Assembly: GCF_040095835.1 (NCBI RefSeq)
Contig: NZ_JBBMFT010000008.1
Location: 1 to 64,000, forward strand
Direction: 5' to 3'
From: Flavonifractor hominis
GTDB taxonomy: Bacteria > Bacillota > Clostridia > Oscillospirales > Oscillospiraceae
DNA length: 64,000 nucleotides
Made by a program: the position numbers and the translations under genes
Part shown: one piece after another, positions 35,239 to 42,085 of the stretch
How the letters are laid out: every line of letters begins with the position of its first letter
Numbering within the stretch: position 1 is the first letter of the stretch
The notes under the pieces: generated by a model
The model's input: only the letters and a program-made list of their open reading frames with translations
Told to the model about the DNA's origin: nothing
Databases searched by the model: none

Positions 35239-35733
35239 TTAATCATATAGATTGTGTTCTACATAGATCATCATTTTATTGTTTTGATACCCATATTCAA
35301 TAAGTCCAACAAGTGGTGCTAACCCAATAAACTCTATTCGTCCAAAGAGAATTGGCAGGAGTATGGACATAGAAAAGATTACGCCTAAAAGGACAAACAG
35401 TGCTATATGCTCCTTGCGCCATTTCTTTTTGAAATATGATTTTTTCTCTTCAAATGAAAATGCACTGCTTTTGGAAACTGCAATAATATTTTCATCAGCC
35501 TTTTTTCGGAAATCAGCGTCAGACATTCTTTCTCCGGCTAATATCTCATTGATATTGACATGAAATTCCTTTGCAAGCAGTTGCAGCATTTCGATGTCCG
35601 GCATATAGTTTCCATTCTCCCAACGAGAGATGGTTTTATTGGTTACGCCAAGTTTCTCGCCCAGCTCCTCTTGCGTGAGTTCTGCTTGTTTGCGGAGCGA
35701 AGCTATAAATTTTCCGATTTTCACTTGATCCAT
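35239..35733 (-). CDS. XRE-family regulator with C-terminal membrane segments
   Basis: A 164-residue protein: residues 1-62 form a Cro/C1 helix-turn-helix (LTQEELGEKLGVTNKTISRWENG). A linker follows, then two hydrophobic helices near the C-terminus (HIALFVLLGVIFSMSILLPIL, FIGLAPLVGLIEYGY). The GTG at 35742 lies inside the ribosome site GGAGGTG, so the ATG at 35733 is preferred. Repeated TGTCATG sequences flank the gene and may be its operators. Confidence 0.83.
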   Translation of the reverse strand: MDQVKIGKFIASLRKQAELTQEELGEKLGVTNKTISRWENGNYMPDIEMLQLLAKEFHVNINEILAGERMSDADFRKKADENIIAVSKSSAFSFEEKKSYFKKKWRKEHIALFVLLGVIFSMSILLPILFGRIEFIGLAPLVGLIEYGYQNNKMMIYVEHNLYD

Positions 35734-35820
35734 ATTGATCACCTCCGGGATTATTGTATATCAATCACGGTGAGAATTCCTCCTCACAAACAGCGATTCT
35801 TCATAAATGCTTGTCTGTGC

Positions 35821-36029
35821 TGTCATGTTTTTTGTTTTCTTCCATTATACCATATATTTGTGACAAAATATAGAATGCCAGCTGATTTTTTAGCTGTGTT
35901 CATCCAGAAATTTACGCTATTTTACTCCAAACCGTCTTGTCATGTTTTTTGAAATGAGCTTGTCATGCCATTAGCCTGCTTTTTTCGATTTTCCTCATAA
36001 TATACACGAGGGGATGAAAAAACGTCCCC
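35821..36029 (+). promoter_or_regulatory. Regulatory gap before primase genes with TGTCATG repeats
   Basis: The 313-bp gap 35,743-36,055 has no gene. It holds three same-strand TGTCATG copies (35821, 35938, 35961); a fourth is at 35214 beyond the XRE gene. Two of the three, and the fourth, are followed by T-runs. CATAAT near 35996 may be a -10. A leader hairpin GGGGATG/CGTCCCC (36010-36029) precedes the ribosome site of the CHC2 gene. Confidence 0.5.
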
Positions 36030-36055
36030 ATCAATAAGAATTATGGAGGAATGCG

Positions 36056-36685
36056 ATGAATGTATTCGGAACAGTAAAAACAAGCATCAACACAAGAGAA
36101 GCGGCAGAAAGGTACGGCGTGGAGGTCAACCGTCATGGAAAAGCCCTTTGTCCGTTCCACAATGACCGCCATCCGAGCCTGTTTGTGGACGATGATCACT
36201 ACCATTGTTTCGCTTGCGGCGAGCATGGAGACGTTATCGACTTCACATCCAAGCTCCACGGTCTGTCCCTGTACGATGCGGCGAAGAAGCTTGCATACGA
36301 CTTCGGCATCACGCAGGACAAGCCACCCGACAAGGCGGTGCAGGAAAAACTAAATAAGAAAAGCGAAGCACGGCGACTCAGAGAAAATGAGAAGCTGTGC
36401 TTTTCTGCGCTCATGGAGTATTACAAGCTCCTGCAGGAATGGATGATACTGTACGCACCGAAAACCCCGGAGGAGACACCGCATGACAGATTTATTCAAG
36501 CCTGTCACCATCTGTCCTATGTGGAGTATCTGGTGGATCTGCTGGTTATGGGCGATTCCTACGAGCGCACCGAGGTGATCGACATGATGATGACCGATGG
36601 CAAGCTGAAAAAGCTGCAAACGTATCTGAAAAAAATGAAGAAGGAGGAAAAAGCCTGTGAACGAAGAAAAGATTTTGCACGATGA
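36056..36685 (+). CDS. CHC2 zinc-finger (primase-type) protein
   Basis: A 209-residue protein whose N-terminus is a DnaG-like CHC2 finger: C32, H35, C51, C54 (CPFHNDRHPS, YHCFACGEHGDV). It lacks a TOPRIM catalytic domain; the rest is helical and charged. It probably supplies the template-recognition part of a split primase with the P4-type protein that overlaps it by 29 bp. GGAGG at 36045-36049 supports the ATG at 36056. Confidence 0.88.
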   Translation: MNVFGTVKTSINTREAAERYGVEVNRHGKALCPFHNDRHPSLFVDDDHYHCFACGEHGDVIDFTSKLHGLSLYDAAKKLAYDFGITQDKPPDKAVQEKLNKKSEARRLRENEKLCFSALMEYYKLLQEWMILYAPKTPEETPHDRFIQACHHLSYVEYLVDLLVMGDSYERTEVIDMMMTDGKLKKLQTYLKKMKKEEKACERRKDFAR

Positions 36686-37997
36686 AGCATTGGACGAGGA
36701 CAGCGATTGGGCGTTCTGGTTTGACGGTAAGAACATCAATGAAGTTATGTTCTGTCAGTATTTCTTACAGCTTCATCCCATGAAATGCGTACGAGGTCGC
36801 CTGTTTACAGTGGATGGCATCGTTGAGGACGAGGGCGAGATCAGTCAAATGATACTGGATGAAGTACGTGGGTGTCTGACAAATGGCGTTGCCAAGGCGG
36901 TTTCCAATCTGCTTGCCAGTCTGAAGCTTATGGCGTACTCGCCGCCGCTGCCTGTAGAAACAGACCGCATTCATGTGGCAAACGGCACGTATTTCTTGAA
37001 CGGCACATTCACTGAGGACAAGACCTACTGCAACAACCGCTTGAAAGTGGCATATAACCCAAACGCACCGCAGCCGAAACGATGGCTGCATTTTTTGTCC
37101 GATCTGCTCGTACCGGAGGACATTCCTACCTTGCAGGAATATCTCGGCTACTGTCTGATACCCTCCACCAAGGGTCAGAAGATGCTCATGCTCATCGGCA
37201 AGGGCGGCGAGGGCAAAAGCCGTATAGGGCTTGTGATGCGCTCCATTCTGGGTGACAGTATGAACACCACAAGCATCCAGAAGATCGAAAATAACCGTTT
37301 CGGCCGAGCCGATCTGGAAAGTAAGCTCTTGATGGTGGACGATGATATGGATATGAGCGCACTTCCCAAAACCAACTATATCAAGTCCATCGTCACAGCG
37401 GAGTGCAAAATGGATATGGAACGCAAGGGTGTACAGAGCTACCAAAGTCTGCTGTACGCCCGTTTTTTATGCTTCGGCAACGGAGCATTGACTGCACTCC
37501 ATGACCAGTCGGATGGATTCTTTCGCCGCCAGATCGTGTTGACCACCAAAGAGCGACCCGCTGATAGAATGGACGATCCGTTCCTTGCCGAGAAGCTGAT
37601 GCAGGAAAGCGAAGGTATCTTCCTGTGGTGCATGGAGGGGCTGTATCGTCTGCTTGCCAACAACTACCGCTTTACCATCAGCGGACAAGCCAGGGAGAAC
37701 GTGGAAACGGTCAAACGCAGCAGCAACAATGTCATTGAGTTCCTGCAATCGGAGGGATATATCCTCTTCAAGGCAGATGCAGAAGCAAGCTCCAAGGCAC
37801 TCTATGAAGCCTACAAGCTGTGGTGCGAGGACAATGTGCGAAAACCAATGTCAGCAAACAGGCTCAGTTCCGAGCTTGCACAGAATAAACGCCTTTACAA
37901 TGTGGAAGCCACCAACAATATCTATGCCGGAGGAAAGCGTGTGCGTGGATTTATGGGTATCGAGGTACTGGCAAAGTCCTCTTTTCTGAAATGGTGA
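36657..37997 (+). CDS. Phage/plasmid P4-type primase-helicase
   Basis: A 446-residue D5/P4-type superfamily 3 helicase. Walker A GKGGEGKS (181-188), Walker B-like LLMVDDDMD, and C-terminal winged helix (EAYKLWCEDNVRKPMSAN). It starts at GTG 36657, 9 bp after AAGGAGG, inside the CHC2 gene. Such proteins unwind and prime circular element DNA, so this element may replicate after excision or transfer. An unusual palindrome follows the gene. Confidence 0.87.
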   Translation: MNEEKILHDEALDEDSDWAFWFDGKNINEVMFCQYFLQLHPMKCVRGRLFTVDGIVEDEGEISQMILDEVRGCLTNGVAKAVSNLLASLKLMAYSPPLPVETDRIHVANGTYFLNGTFTEDKTYCNNRLKVAYNPNAPQPKRWLHFLSDLLVPEDIPTLQEYLGYCLIPSTKGQKMLMLIGKGGEGKSRIGLVMRSILGDSMNTTSIQKIENNRFGRADLESKLLMVDDDMDMSALPKTNYIKSIVTAECKMDMERKGVQSYQSLLYARFLCFGNGALTALHDQSDGFFRRQIVLTTKERPADRMDDPFLAEKLMQESEGIFLWCMEGLYRLLANNYRFTISGQARENVETVKRSSNNVIEFLQSEGYILFKADAEASSKALYEAYKLWCEDNVRKPMSANRLSSELAQNKRLYNVEATNNIYAGGKRVRGFMGIEVLAKSSFLKW

Positions 37998-38011
37998 GCG
38001 AAGTGAAAAAG

Positions 38012-38096
38012 TGCTGTACGTACCGTACAGTACGTACGGCAGTTTTCAACTCCACCTCTATATGAGCATTGAAAACGATGGCAAAAATCAATGCTC
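38012..38096 (+). repeat. Near-palindrome and inverted repeat after primase gene
   Basis: A 30-bp near-palindrome (38012-38041, 13 of 15 pairs matched) contains GTACGTAC twice. A 9-bp perfect inverted repeat GAGCATTGA/TCAATGCTC (38064-38072 and 38088-38096) follows. They lie at the start of the 383-bp gap 37,998-38,380, in which I see no gene. A replication origin, relaxase accessory site or operator are possible. Confidence 0.75.
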
Positions 38097-38380
38097 TAAA
38101 GCAAGCCTTGTGAAATCCGTGAAGATTTACACCGCAGGAAGTATCAAAATCATCATTTGGTGATTTACGGAACAGTAAAGCACATTCACGGAACTGTGGT
38201 GTTTCTTCCTGTTCGGTCTGCTCTCCCACAAAACAGTAGAACAGATAGGGTGCTGTTATGGACAGGACTACGCAGAGCGAAATCTGAGAGGAAAACACCA
38301 TCTTCAAAATCAACACTTATCGGTGAGGACAGTTCACCGCACAAAAAACCAATATCACGAAATTATGGAGGAATTTTTGT

Positions 38381-38602
38381 ATGAAATCGAATCTGAGAAA
38401 TGAAATCAAGTCGTACATTGTACGGCAAGGGATGACCATGCAGGAGGTCGTTGACCTTCTGGCAGACGAATACGGATGGAGCGACAGCGTTTCCAACCTA
38501 TCCAACAAGCTCCAGCGTGAATCTCTCCGTTATATCGAAGCGGTACAGCTGGCTGATGTGCTGGGCTTTGAAATCGTATGGAGAAAGAGAGGTGATCGCT
38601 GA
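38381..38602 (+). CDS. Small helix-turn-helix protein
   Basis: A 73-residue protein (IKSYIVRQGMTMQEVVDLLA, NLSNKLQRESLRYIEAVQLA) resembling a Cro-like HTH with an AT-rich-element pattern, seen upstream of MobV genes in clostridial elements. GGAGG precedes the ATG. Its stop overlaps the relaxase start (TGATG). It probably autoregulates the mob operon or assists relaxosome formation; neither is shown. Confidence 0.75.
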   Translation: MKSNLRNEIKSYIVRQGMTMQEVVDLLADEYGWSDSVSNLSNKLQRESLRYIEAVQLADVLGFEIVWRKRGDR

Positions 38603-39582
38603 TGGCAGCACCGCAGTATGCTATTTTACGTTTTGCCAAGTACAAGGGACCGGAGATCAGCGGCATTGAAGCTCATAACGAGCGCACCAAAGAGAAATAC
38701 GCAAGCAATCCCGACATTGACCCGTCCCGTACACACCTCAATTTTCACCTTATCAAGCCTGAAAGAAAATACAGGGCTGAATCCGAAAAGCAAATTGCTG
38801 AAGCCGGATGCCGCACACGCTCTGACAGCGTTCGTGTGGTGGAAGCTCTCATTACCGCTACGCCGGAGTTCTTCAAGGGCAAGAAACGGGCTGAAATCCG
38901 TGAGTTCTTCAATGAAGCATTGGAGTTCATAAAGCAGAATCAAGCTCCCGAAACCATCATATCTGCTGTGGTGCATCTGGACGAGAAATCACCTCATATG
39001 CACCTTTGTTTTGTCCCTCTGACAGAGGATAAGAGACTGTGCGCCAAGGAGATTTTGGGGAACAAAAAGAAGCTGACCCAGTGGCAGGACAAGTATTGGG
39101 AACACATGGTCAAGAAATATCCCGATCTGGAACGTGGCGAAAGTGCCAGCGAGACCGGGCGTGACCATATCCCTACGAGAGTATTCAAGCAGATGGCACG
39201 TCTGAACAAGCAGCACGACAAGCTGGCGGAACTGCTCTCTGATATGAAATTTACGAACTACAAGGAACGCTCCGCACAGATTGCGGCATTTCTTGAAAAG
39301 TATATCCCCGATGTGGCAGCCATGGAAACGCAGATGAAGAAATACGAAAAGTTCTTCAAAACGGCAGACGGCAAGCAGAAAGCATTGGAGAAGAAAAATG
39401 ACGAGCTGACCGCTGCTCTGGAAAAGAGCGAGAAAGAAAGCACCGTCAAGAAGTTGCAGGAAATGCGGCTGCACAGCGATTATGAACGTATCAAGGGTAT
39501 TCTTGACCGTATCCCGCCAGAGATCATTCGAGCATATACACATCGTGACAGCAAAACGCAGGAGGTACACCATTATAGATAA
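38602..39582 (+). CDS. MobV-family relaxase
   Basis: A 326-residue Pre/Mob relaxase. Motif with basic/His residues EAHNERTKEKY (23-33), NFHL (47-50), and the metal-binding motif HLDEKSPHMH with H125, D127, E128, H132 and H134. A coiled-coil C-terminus (about 225-295) follows. It nicks oriT and pilots the strand. It is shorter than pMV158 MobM as I recall it. The matching oriT is not next to the gene but near 31027. GAGGTGAT precedes the ATG. Confidence 0.92.
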   Translation: MAAPQYAILRFAKYKGPEISGIEAHNERTKEKYASNPDIDPSRTHLNFHLIKPERKYRAESEKQIAEAGCRTRSDSVRVVEALITATPEFFKGKKRAEIREFFNEALEFIKQNQAPETIISAVVHLDEKSPHMHLCFVPLTEDKRLCAKEILGNKKKLTQWQDKYWEHMVKKYPDLERGESASETGRDHIPTRVFKQMARLNKQHDKLAELLSDMKFTNYKERSAQIAAFLEKYIPDVAAMETQMKKYEKFFKTADGKQKALEKKNDELTAALEKSEKESTVKKLQEMRLHSDYERIKGILDRIPPEIIRAYTHRDSKTQEVHHYR

Positions 39583-39766
39583 TCGAAAAAAGGATGAATG
39601 GAGCGGCTTTGCCGATTTGCTTGCCAACTTAATAGAGAAATATGCGGCGGTTCTGGATATTGAAAATCTTCCGGAGCCGCCGATTTGTTTGGACAGCGAG
39701 AAAAAGGAAATTGTAAACAATTCCAAACATTTTGCGGAATCTATTGAAAAAGAGGACATTGCATGA
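39572..39766 (+). CDS. Small acidic element protein with apparent ATT start
   Basis: A 64-residue frame (IIDNRKKDEWSGFADLLANL, then EKYAAVLDIENLPEPP). An upstream in-frame ATG at 39482 lies deep inside the relaxase gene without a ribosome site. GGAGG at 39561-39565 is 6 bp before an ATT at 39572, and no other in-frame ATG, GTG or TTG is near. Initiation at ATT, coupled to the relaxase stop at 39582, is the best reading. The recombinase promoter lies inside its 3' end. Function unknown. Confidence 0.55.
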   Translation: MIDNRKKDEWSGFADLLANLIEKYAAVLDIENLPEPPICLDSEKKEIVNNSKHFAESIEKEDIA

Positions 39767-39772
39767 TATAAT
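39744..39772 (+). promoter_or_regulatory. Serine recombinase promoter
   Basis: TTGAAA (39744-39749), exactly 17 bp, then a perfect TATAAT (39767-39772). The roughly 90-nt leader carries a CCTACTC/GAGTAGG hairpin near 39795-39825 and a second GTGCTGC/GCGGCAC hairpin near 39835-39855, before GAGG and the ATG at 39870. Confidence 0.85.
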
Positions 39773-39869
39773 ATACGTGTGATGAGTGTCCAAACCTACT
39801 CTGAGAGTGATTTCGGAGTAGGGGTTACATAACGGTGCTGCATACGGCGGCACGAATGAGGATGACGAT

Positions 39870-41543
39870 ATGAAAAAAGACAAGATAAAAGTATATATTT
39901 ATACGAGAGTATCCACCACGATACAGGTGGATGGATACTCTCTGGATGCTCAGAAAGCCAGAATGAAAGCATTTGCCGAATACAATGAGTATGAGATTGT
40001 CGGTGAGTATGAGGATGCCGGTAAATCCGGCAAGTCCATCGAGGGCAGATTAGAATTCAATCGCATGATGGAGGACATCAAATCCGGCAAGGACGGTGTT
40101 TCCTATGTGCTGGTGTTCAAGCTCTCCCGTTTCGGCAGAAATGCGGCGGATGTGCTGTCCACGCTGCAAGTGATGCAGGATTTCGGTGTCAATCTTATCT
40201 GTGTTGAGGATGGCATTGATTCCTCCAAGGATGCAGGAAAGCTGATGATCTCCGTTCTGTCTGCGGTTGCCGAGATCGAGCGTGAGAACATCCGTGTTCA
40301 AACGATGGAGGGCAGAATCCAGAAAGCCCGTGAGGGTAAATGGAACGGCGGCTTTGCTCCCTACGGATACACACTTGAAAAGGGCAAGTTGTTCGTCAAT
40401 GAGGAAGAAGCAGAAGCAATCCGTATCATCTTTGATAAGTATGTGCATACCGATATGGGCGCAAACGGGCTTGCCCGATACCTCGCCAATCACGGAATCG
40501 GGAAAATACAACGGCAGAACGGTAAGAATCCTTTGTTTGATGCGGCTCTGATTCGCAGGATACTGAAAAATCCTGTTTACTGCGGCAAGATCGCCTATGG
40601 CAGACGCAGAACGGAAAAGGTGCATGGCACAAGAAATGACTATCGCCTTGTGGAACAGGACAATTATCTATTGGTCGATGGTCTGCATGAAGCGCTTGTT
40701 TCCGAAGAACTCTGGCATGACGCACAGGTAAAGCTGCTTGCACAGGCAAAGAAGTACGAAAAGGTCAACCACGGCAAGGATAACAAGGTGCATCTGCTGA
40801 CAGGCTTGCTCAAATGTCCGATCTGCGGTGCGGGAATGTACGGTAACAAGAGTGTCAAACACAAGGCAGACGGCACGAAGTACAAGGATTTCTACTACTA
40901 TGGCTGCAAGCACCGCACTATGACCCGTGGGCATAAATGCGATTATAAGAAGCAAATCCATGAGGAACTACTGGAAACCGCTGTGGCAGAGGTTATTACC
41001 AAGCTGGTGAGCAATCCGAAGTTTGCCGCCTTGATGCAGCAGAAAATCAGCATGAAGGTGGATACCTCCGCTATAGAGCAGGAGATCGCTAACTATGAAA
41101 AGCAGCTTCGTCAGAGCTATTCCATCAAGTCAAGACTGATTGAGGAAATTGACACCCTTGACCCCGACGATAAGCACTACATCAAACGCAAGGCAGACCT
41201 TGATGATCGCCTTTACAAGATGTATGATAAGATCGAGGACACGGAATCTCTGCTGATTGAAGCCAGAGCAAAGAAAACGGCAATCGAAGCGGAAAAGCTG
41301 ACTGCCGATAATATCTACAAAGTATTGATTTACTTTGACAAGCTGTACGCCGTGATGGATGATGCGGAACGCCGACAGCTTATGGAGTCGCTGATCTCCG
41401 AAATCCATATCTTTGAGGAACGGAAGCCCAACGGACAATGGCTGAAATCCATCAAATTCAAGCTGCCGATCATAGAGGAAGATATGGAAATAAGTTTGGA
41501 CAATGATACACAAGTCGAATCGGTGGTGCTGCTTACCCAGTAA
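39870..41543 (+). CDS. Large serine recombinase (integrase) of the element
   Basis: A 557-residue serine integrase. The catalytic Ser15 is in YTRVSTTIQV, with the resolvase core to about 150. A recombinase domain follows (GFAPYGYTLEKGKLFVNEEE), then a zinc ribbon from C316 (CPICGAGMYGNK, with YYGCKHR and KCDYKK) and a coiled coil (about 390-480). Its last six codons (VVLLTQ) and stop come from host rlmD, because the attR core lies at 41521-41524. In the excised circle the frame would instead continue 99 codons into the tail now on RlmD. Confidence 0.95.
   Translation: MKKDKIKVYIYTRVSTTIQVDGYSLDAQKARMKAFAEYNEYEIVGEYEDAGKSGKSIEGRLEFNRMMEDIKSGKDGVSYVLVFKLSRFGRNAADVLSTLQVMQDFGVNLICVEDGIDSSKDAGKLMISVLSAVAEIERENIRVQTMEGRIQKAREGKWNGGFAPYGYTLEKGKLFVNEEEAEAIRIIFDKYVHTDMGANGLARYLANHGIGKIQRQNGKNPLFDAALIRRILKNPVYCGKIAYGRRRTEKVHGTRNDYRLVEQDNYLLVDGLHEALVSEELWHDAQVKLLAQAKKYEKVNHGKDNKVHLLTGLLKCPICGAGMYGNKSVKHKADGTKYKDFYYYGCKHRTMTRGHKCDYKKQIHEELLETAVAEVITKLVSNPKFAALMQQKISMKVDTSAIEQEIANYEKQLRQSYSIKSRLIEEIDTLDPDDKHYIKRKADLDDRLYKMYDKIEDTESLLIEARAKKTAIEAEKLTADNIYKVLIYFDKLYAVMDDAERRQLMESLISEIHIFEERKPNGQWLKSIKFKLPIIEEDMEISLDNDTQVESVVLLTQ
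41511..41540 (+). other. attR of the mobile element
   Basis: caagtcgaatCGGTggtgct joins element to host at the end of the recombinase gene. The core CGGT (41521-41524) equals that of attL. Flanking bases GA and the VES/VET codons also match. Confidence 0.82.
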
Positions 41544-41560
41544 CCCTCTCGGTTCGGTTC

Positions 41561-41603
41561 AAAACGGCCGGCGCCTTCCTTGACAGGAGGCGCCGGCCGT
41601 TTT
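41561..41603 (+). terminator. Ancestral rlmD terminator, now behind the recombinase
   Basis: AAAACGGCCGGCGCC (41561-41575) pairs perfectly with GGCGCCGGCCGTTTT (41589-41603). GC-rich host-type sequence just outside attR. Confidence 0.9.
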
Positions 41604-41618
41604 CTTTCTTCTCTTTGG

Positions 41619-41676
41619 TTGACATTGTAAACCATTTATGCTACCATGGCGTCAGATAGGTCTACAATGTAAACCA
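41619..41676 (+). promoter_or_regulatory. Promoter and BlaI-type operators of the bla-like pair
   Basis: TTGACA (41619-41624), 17 bp, TACCAT (41642-41647). Two near-identical 13-bp repeats, ACATTGTAAACCA (41622-41634, over the -35) and ACAATGTAAACCA (41664-41676), hold ACA..TGT dyads of BlaI/MecI type. Autorepression is likely. Confidence 0.75.
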
Positions 41677-41689
41677 AGGAGGAATTGTC

Positions 41690-42085
41690 ATGGGCGAACC
41701 GGCCGTACGGTTGACGGGTAGTGAGTGGAACGTGCTTGCCTGTCTGTGGGAAAAAAGCCCCCAGAGCGTCATGCAGCTGGTGGGAGAGCTGGAGCATCGG
41801 GTTGGTTGGAGCAAAAGCACCACCATTACCACCCTGCGGCGCATGGAGGACAAAGGGCTGATTCACAGCCAGAGCGCCGGCCGCGGCAAACTCTATGTCC
41901 CCGCCGTGGATCAGGAGCAGGCCGTGGTGGCCGAGACCCGGAGCTTCCTGCGGCGCGTCTATCAGGGCAGCGTTGGGCTGATGATGAGCTCCATGGCCCG
42001 GCGGCAGGAGCTGACACAGGAGGACCTGGAACAGCTGCGGGCCATTCTGGCTGACGCAGATCGGGAGGAGCCGCCATGTTCCTGA
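41690..42085 (+). CDS. BlaI/MecI-family repressor
   Basis: A 131-residue winged-helix repressor (EWNVLACLWEKSPQSVMQLV, WSKSTTITTLRRMEDKGLI) with a dimerization C-terminus (MMSSMARRQELTQEDLEQL). Members are inactivated by proteolysis triggered by the membrane partner BlaR/MecR, encoded next with a 10-bp overlap. AAGGAGG precedes the ATG. Two operator-like repeats lie in its promoter. No beta-lactamase gene is adjacent. Confidence 0.92.
   Translation: MGEPAVRLTGSEWNVLACLWEKSPQSVMQLVGELEHRVGWSKSTTITTLRRMEDKGLIHSQSAGRGKLYVPAVDQEQAVVAETRSFLRRVYQGSVGLMMSSMARRQELTQEDLEQLRAILADADREEPPCS

Larger units (their letters stand above)
25904..41524. mobile_element. Integrative mobilizable element with serine recombinase in rlmD
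   Basis: About 15.6 kb between CGGT cores at 25904-25907 and 41521-41524. It is visibly AT-richer than the flanks and carries typical clostridial element genes (DUF6061, DUF6076, CHC2, P4-type primase, MobV, large serine recombinase). An oriT of pMV158 type lies near 31027. No VirB4, VirD4/TraG or other mating-pair genes are present, so transfer must rely on a helper. Joining the outer flanks restores an rlmD ending HVETVVLLTQ. Joining the inner ends fuses the recombinase in frame to the tail now on RlmD. Confidence 0.92.

Noticed and set aside
38064..38096. Inverted repeat GAGCATTGA/TCAATGCTC considered as oriT
   Set aside because: It lacks the TAGTGTGTTA nic core, which is found instead at 31021-31030.
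39482..39571. ATG at 39482 as start of the small gene after mobV
   Set aside because: It lies deep in the relaxase gene with no ribosome site. The GGAGG at 39561 points to ATT 39572.
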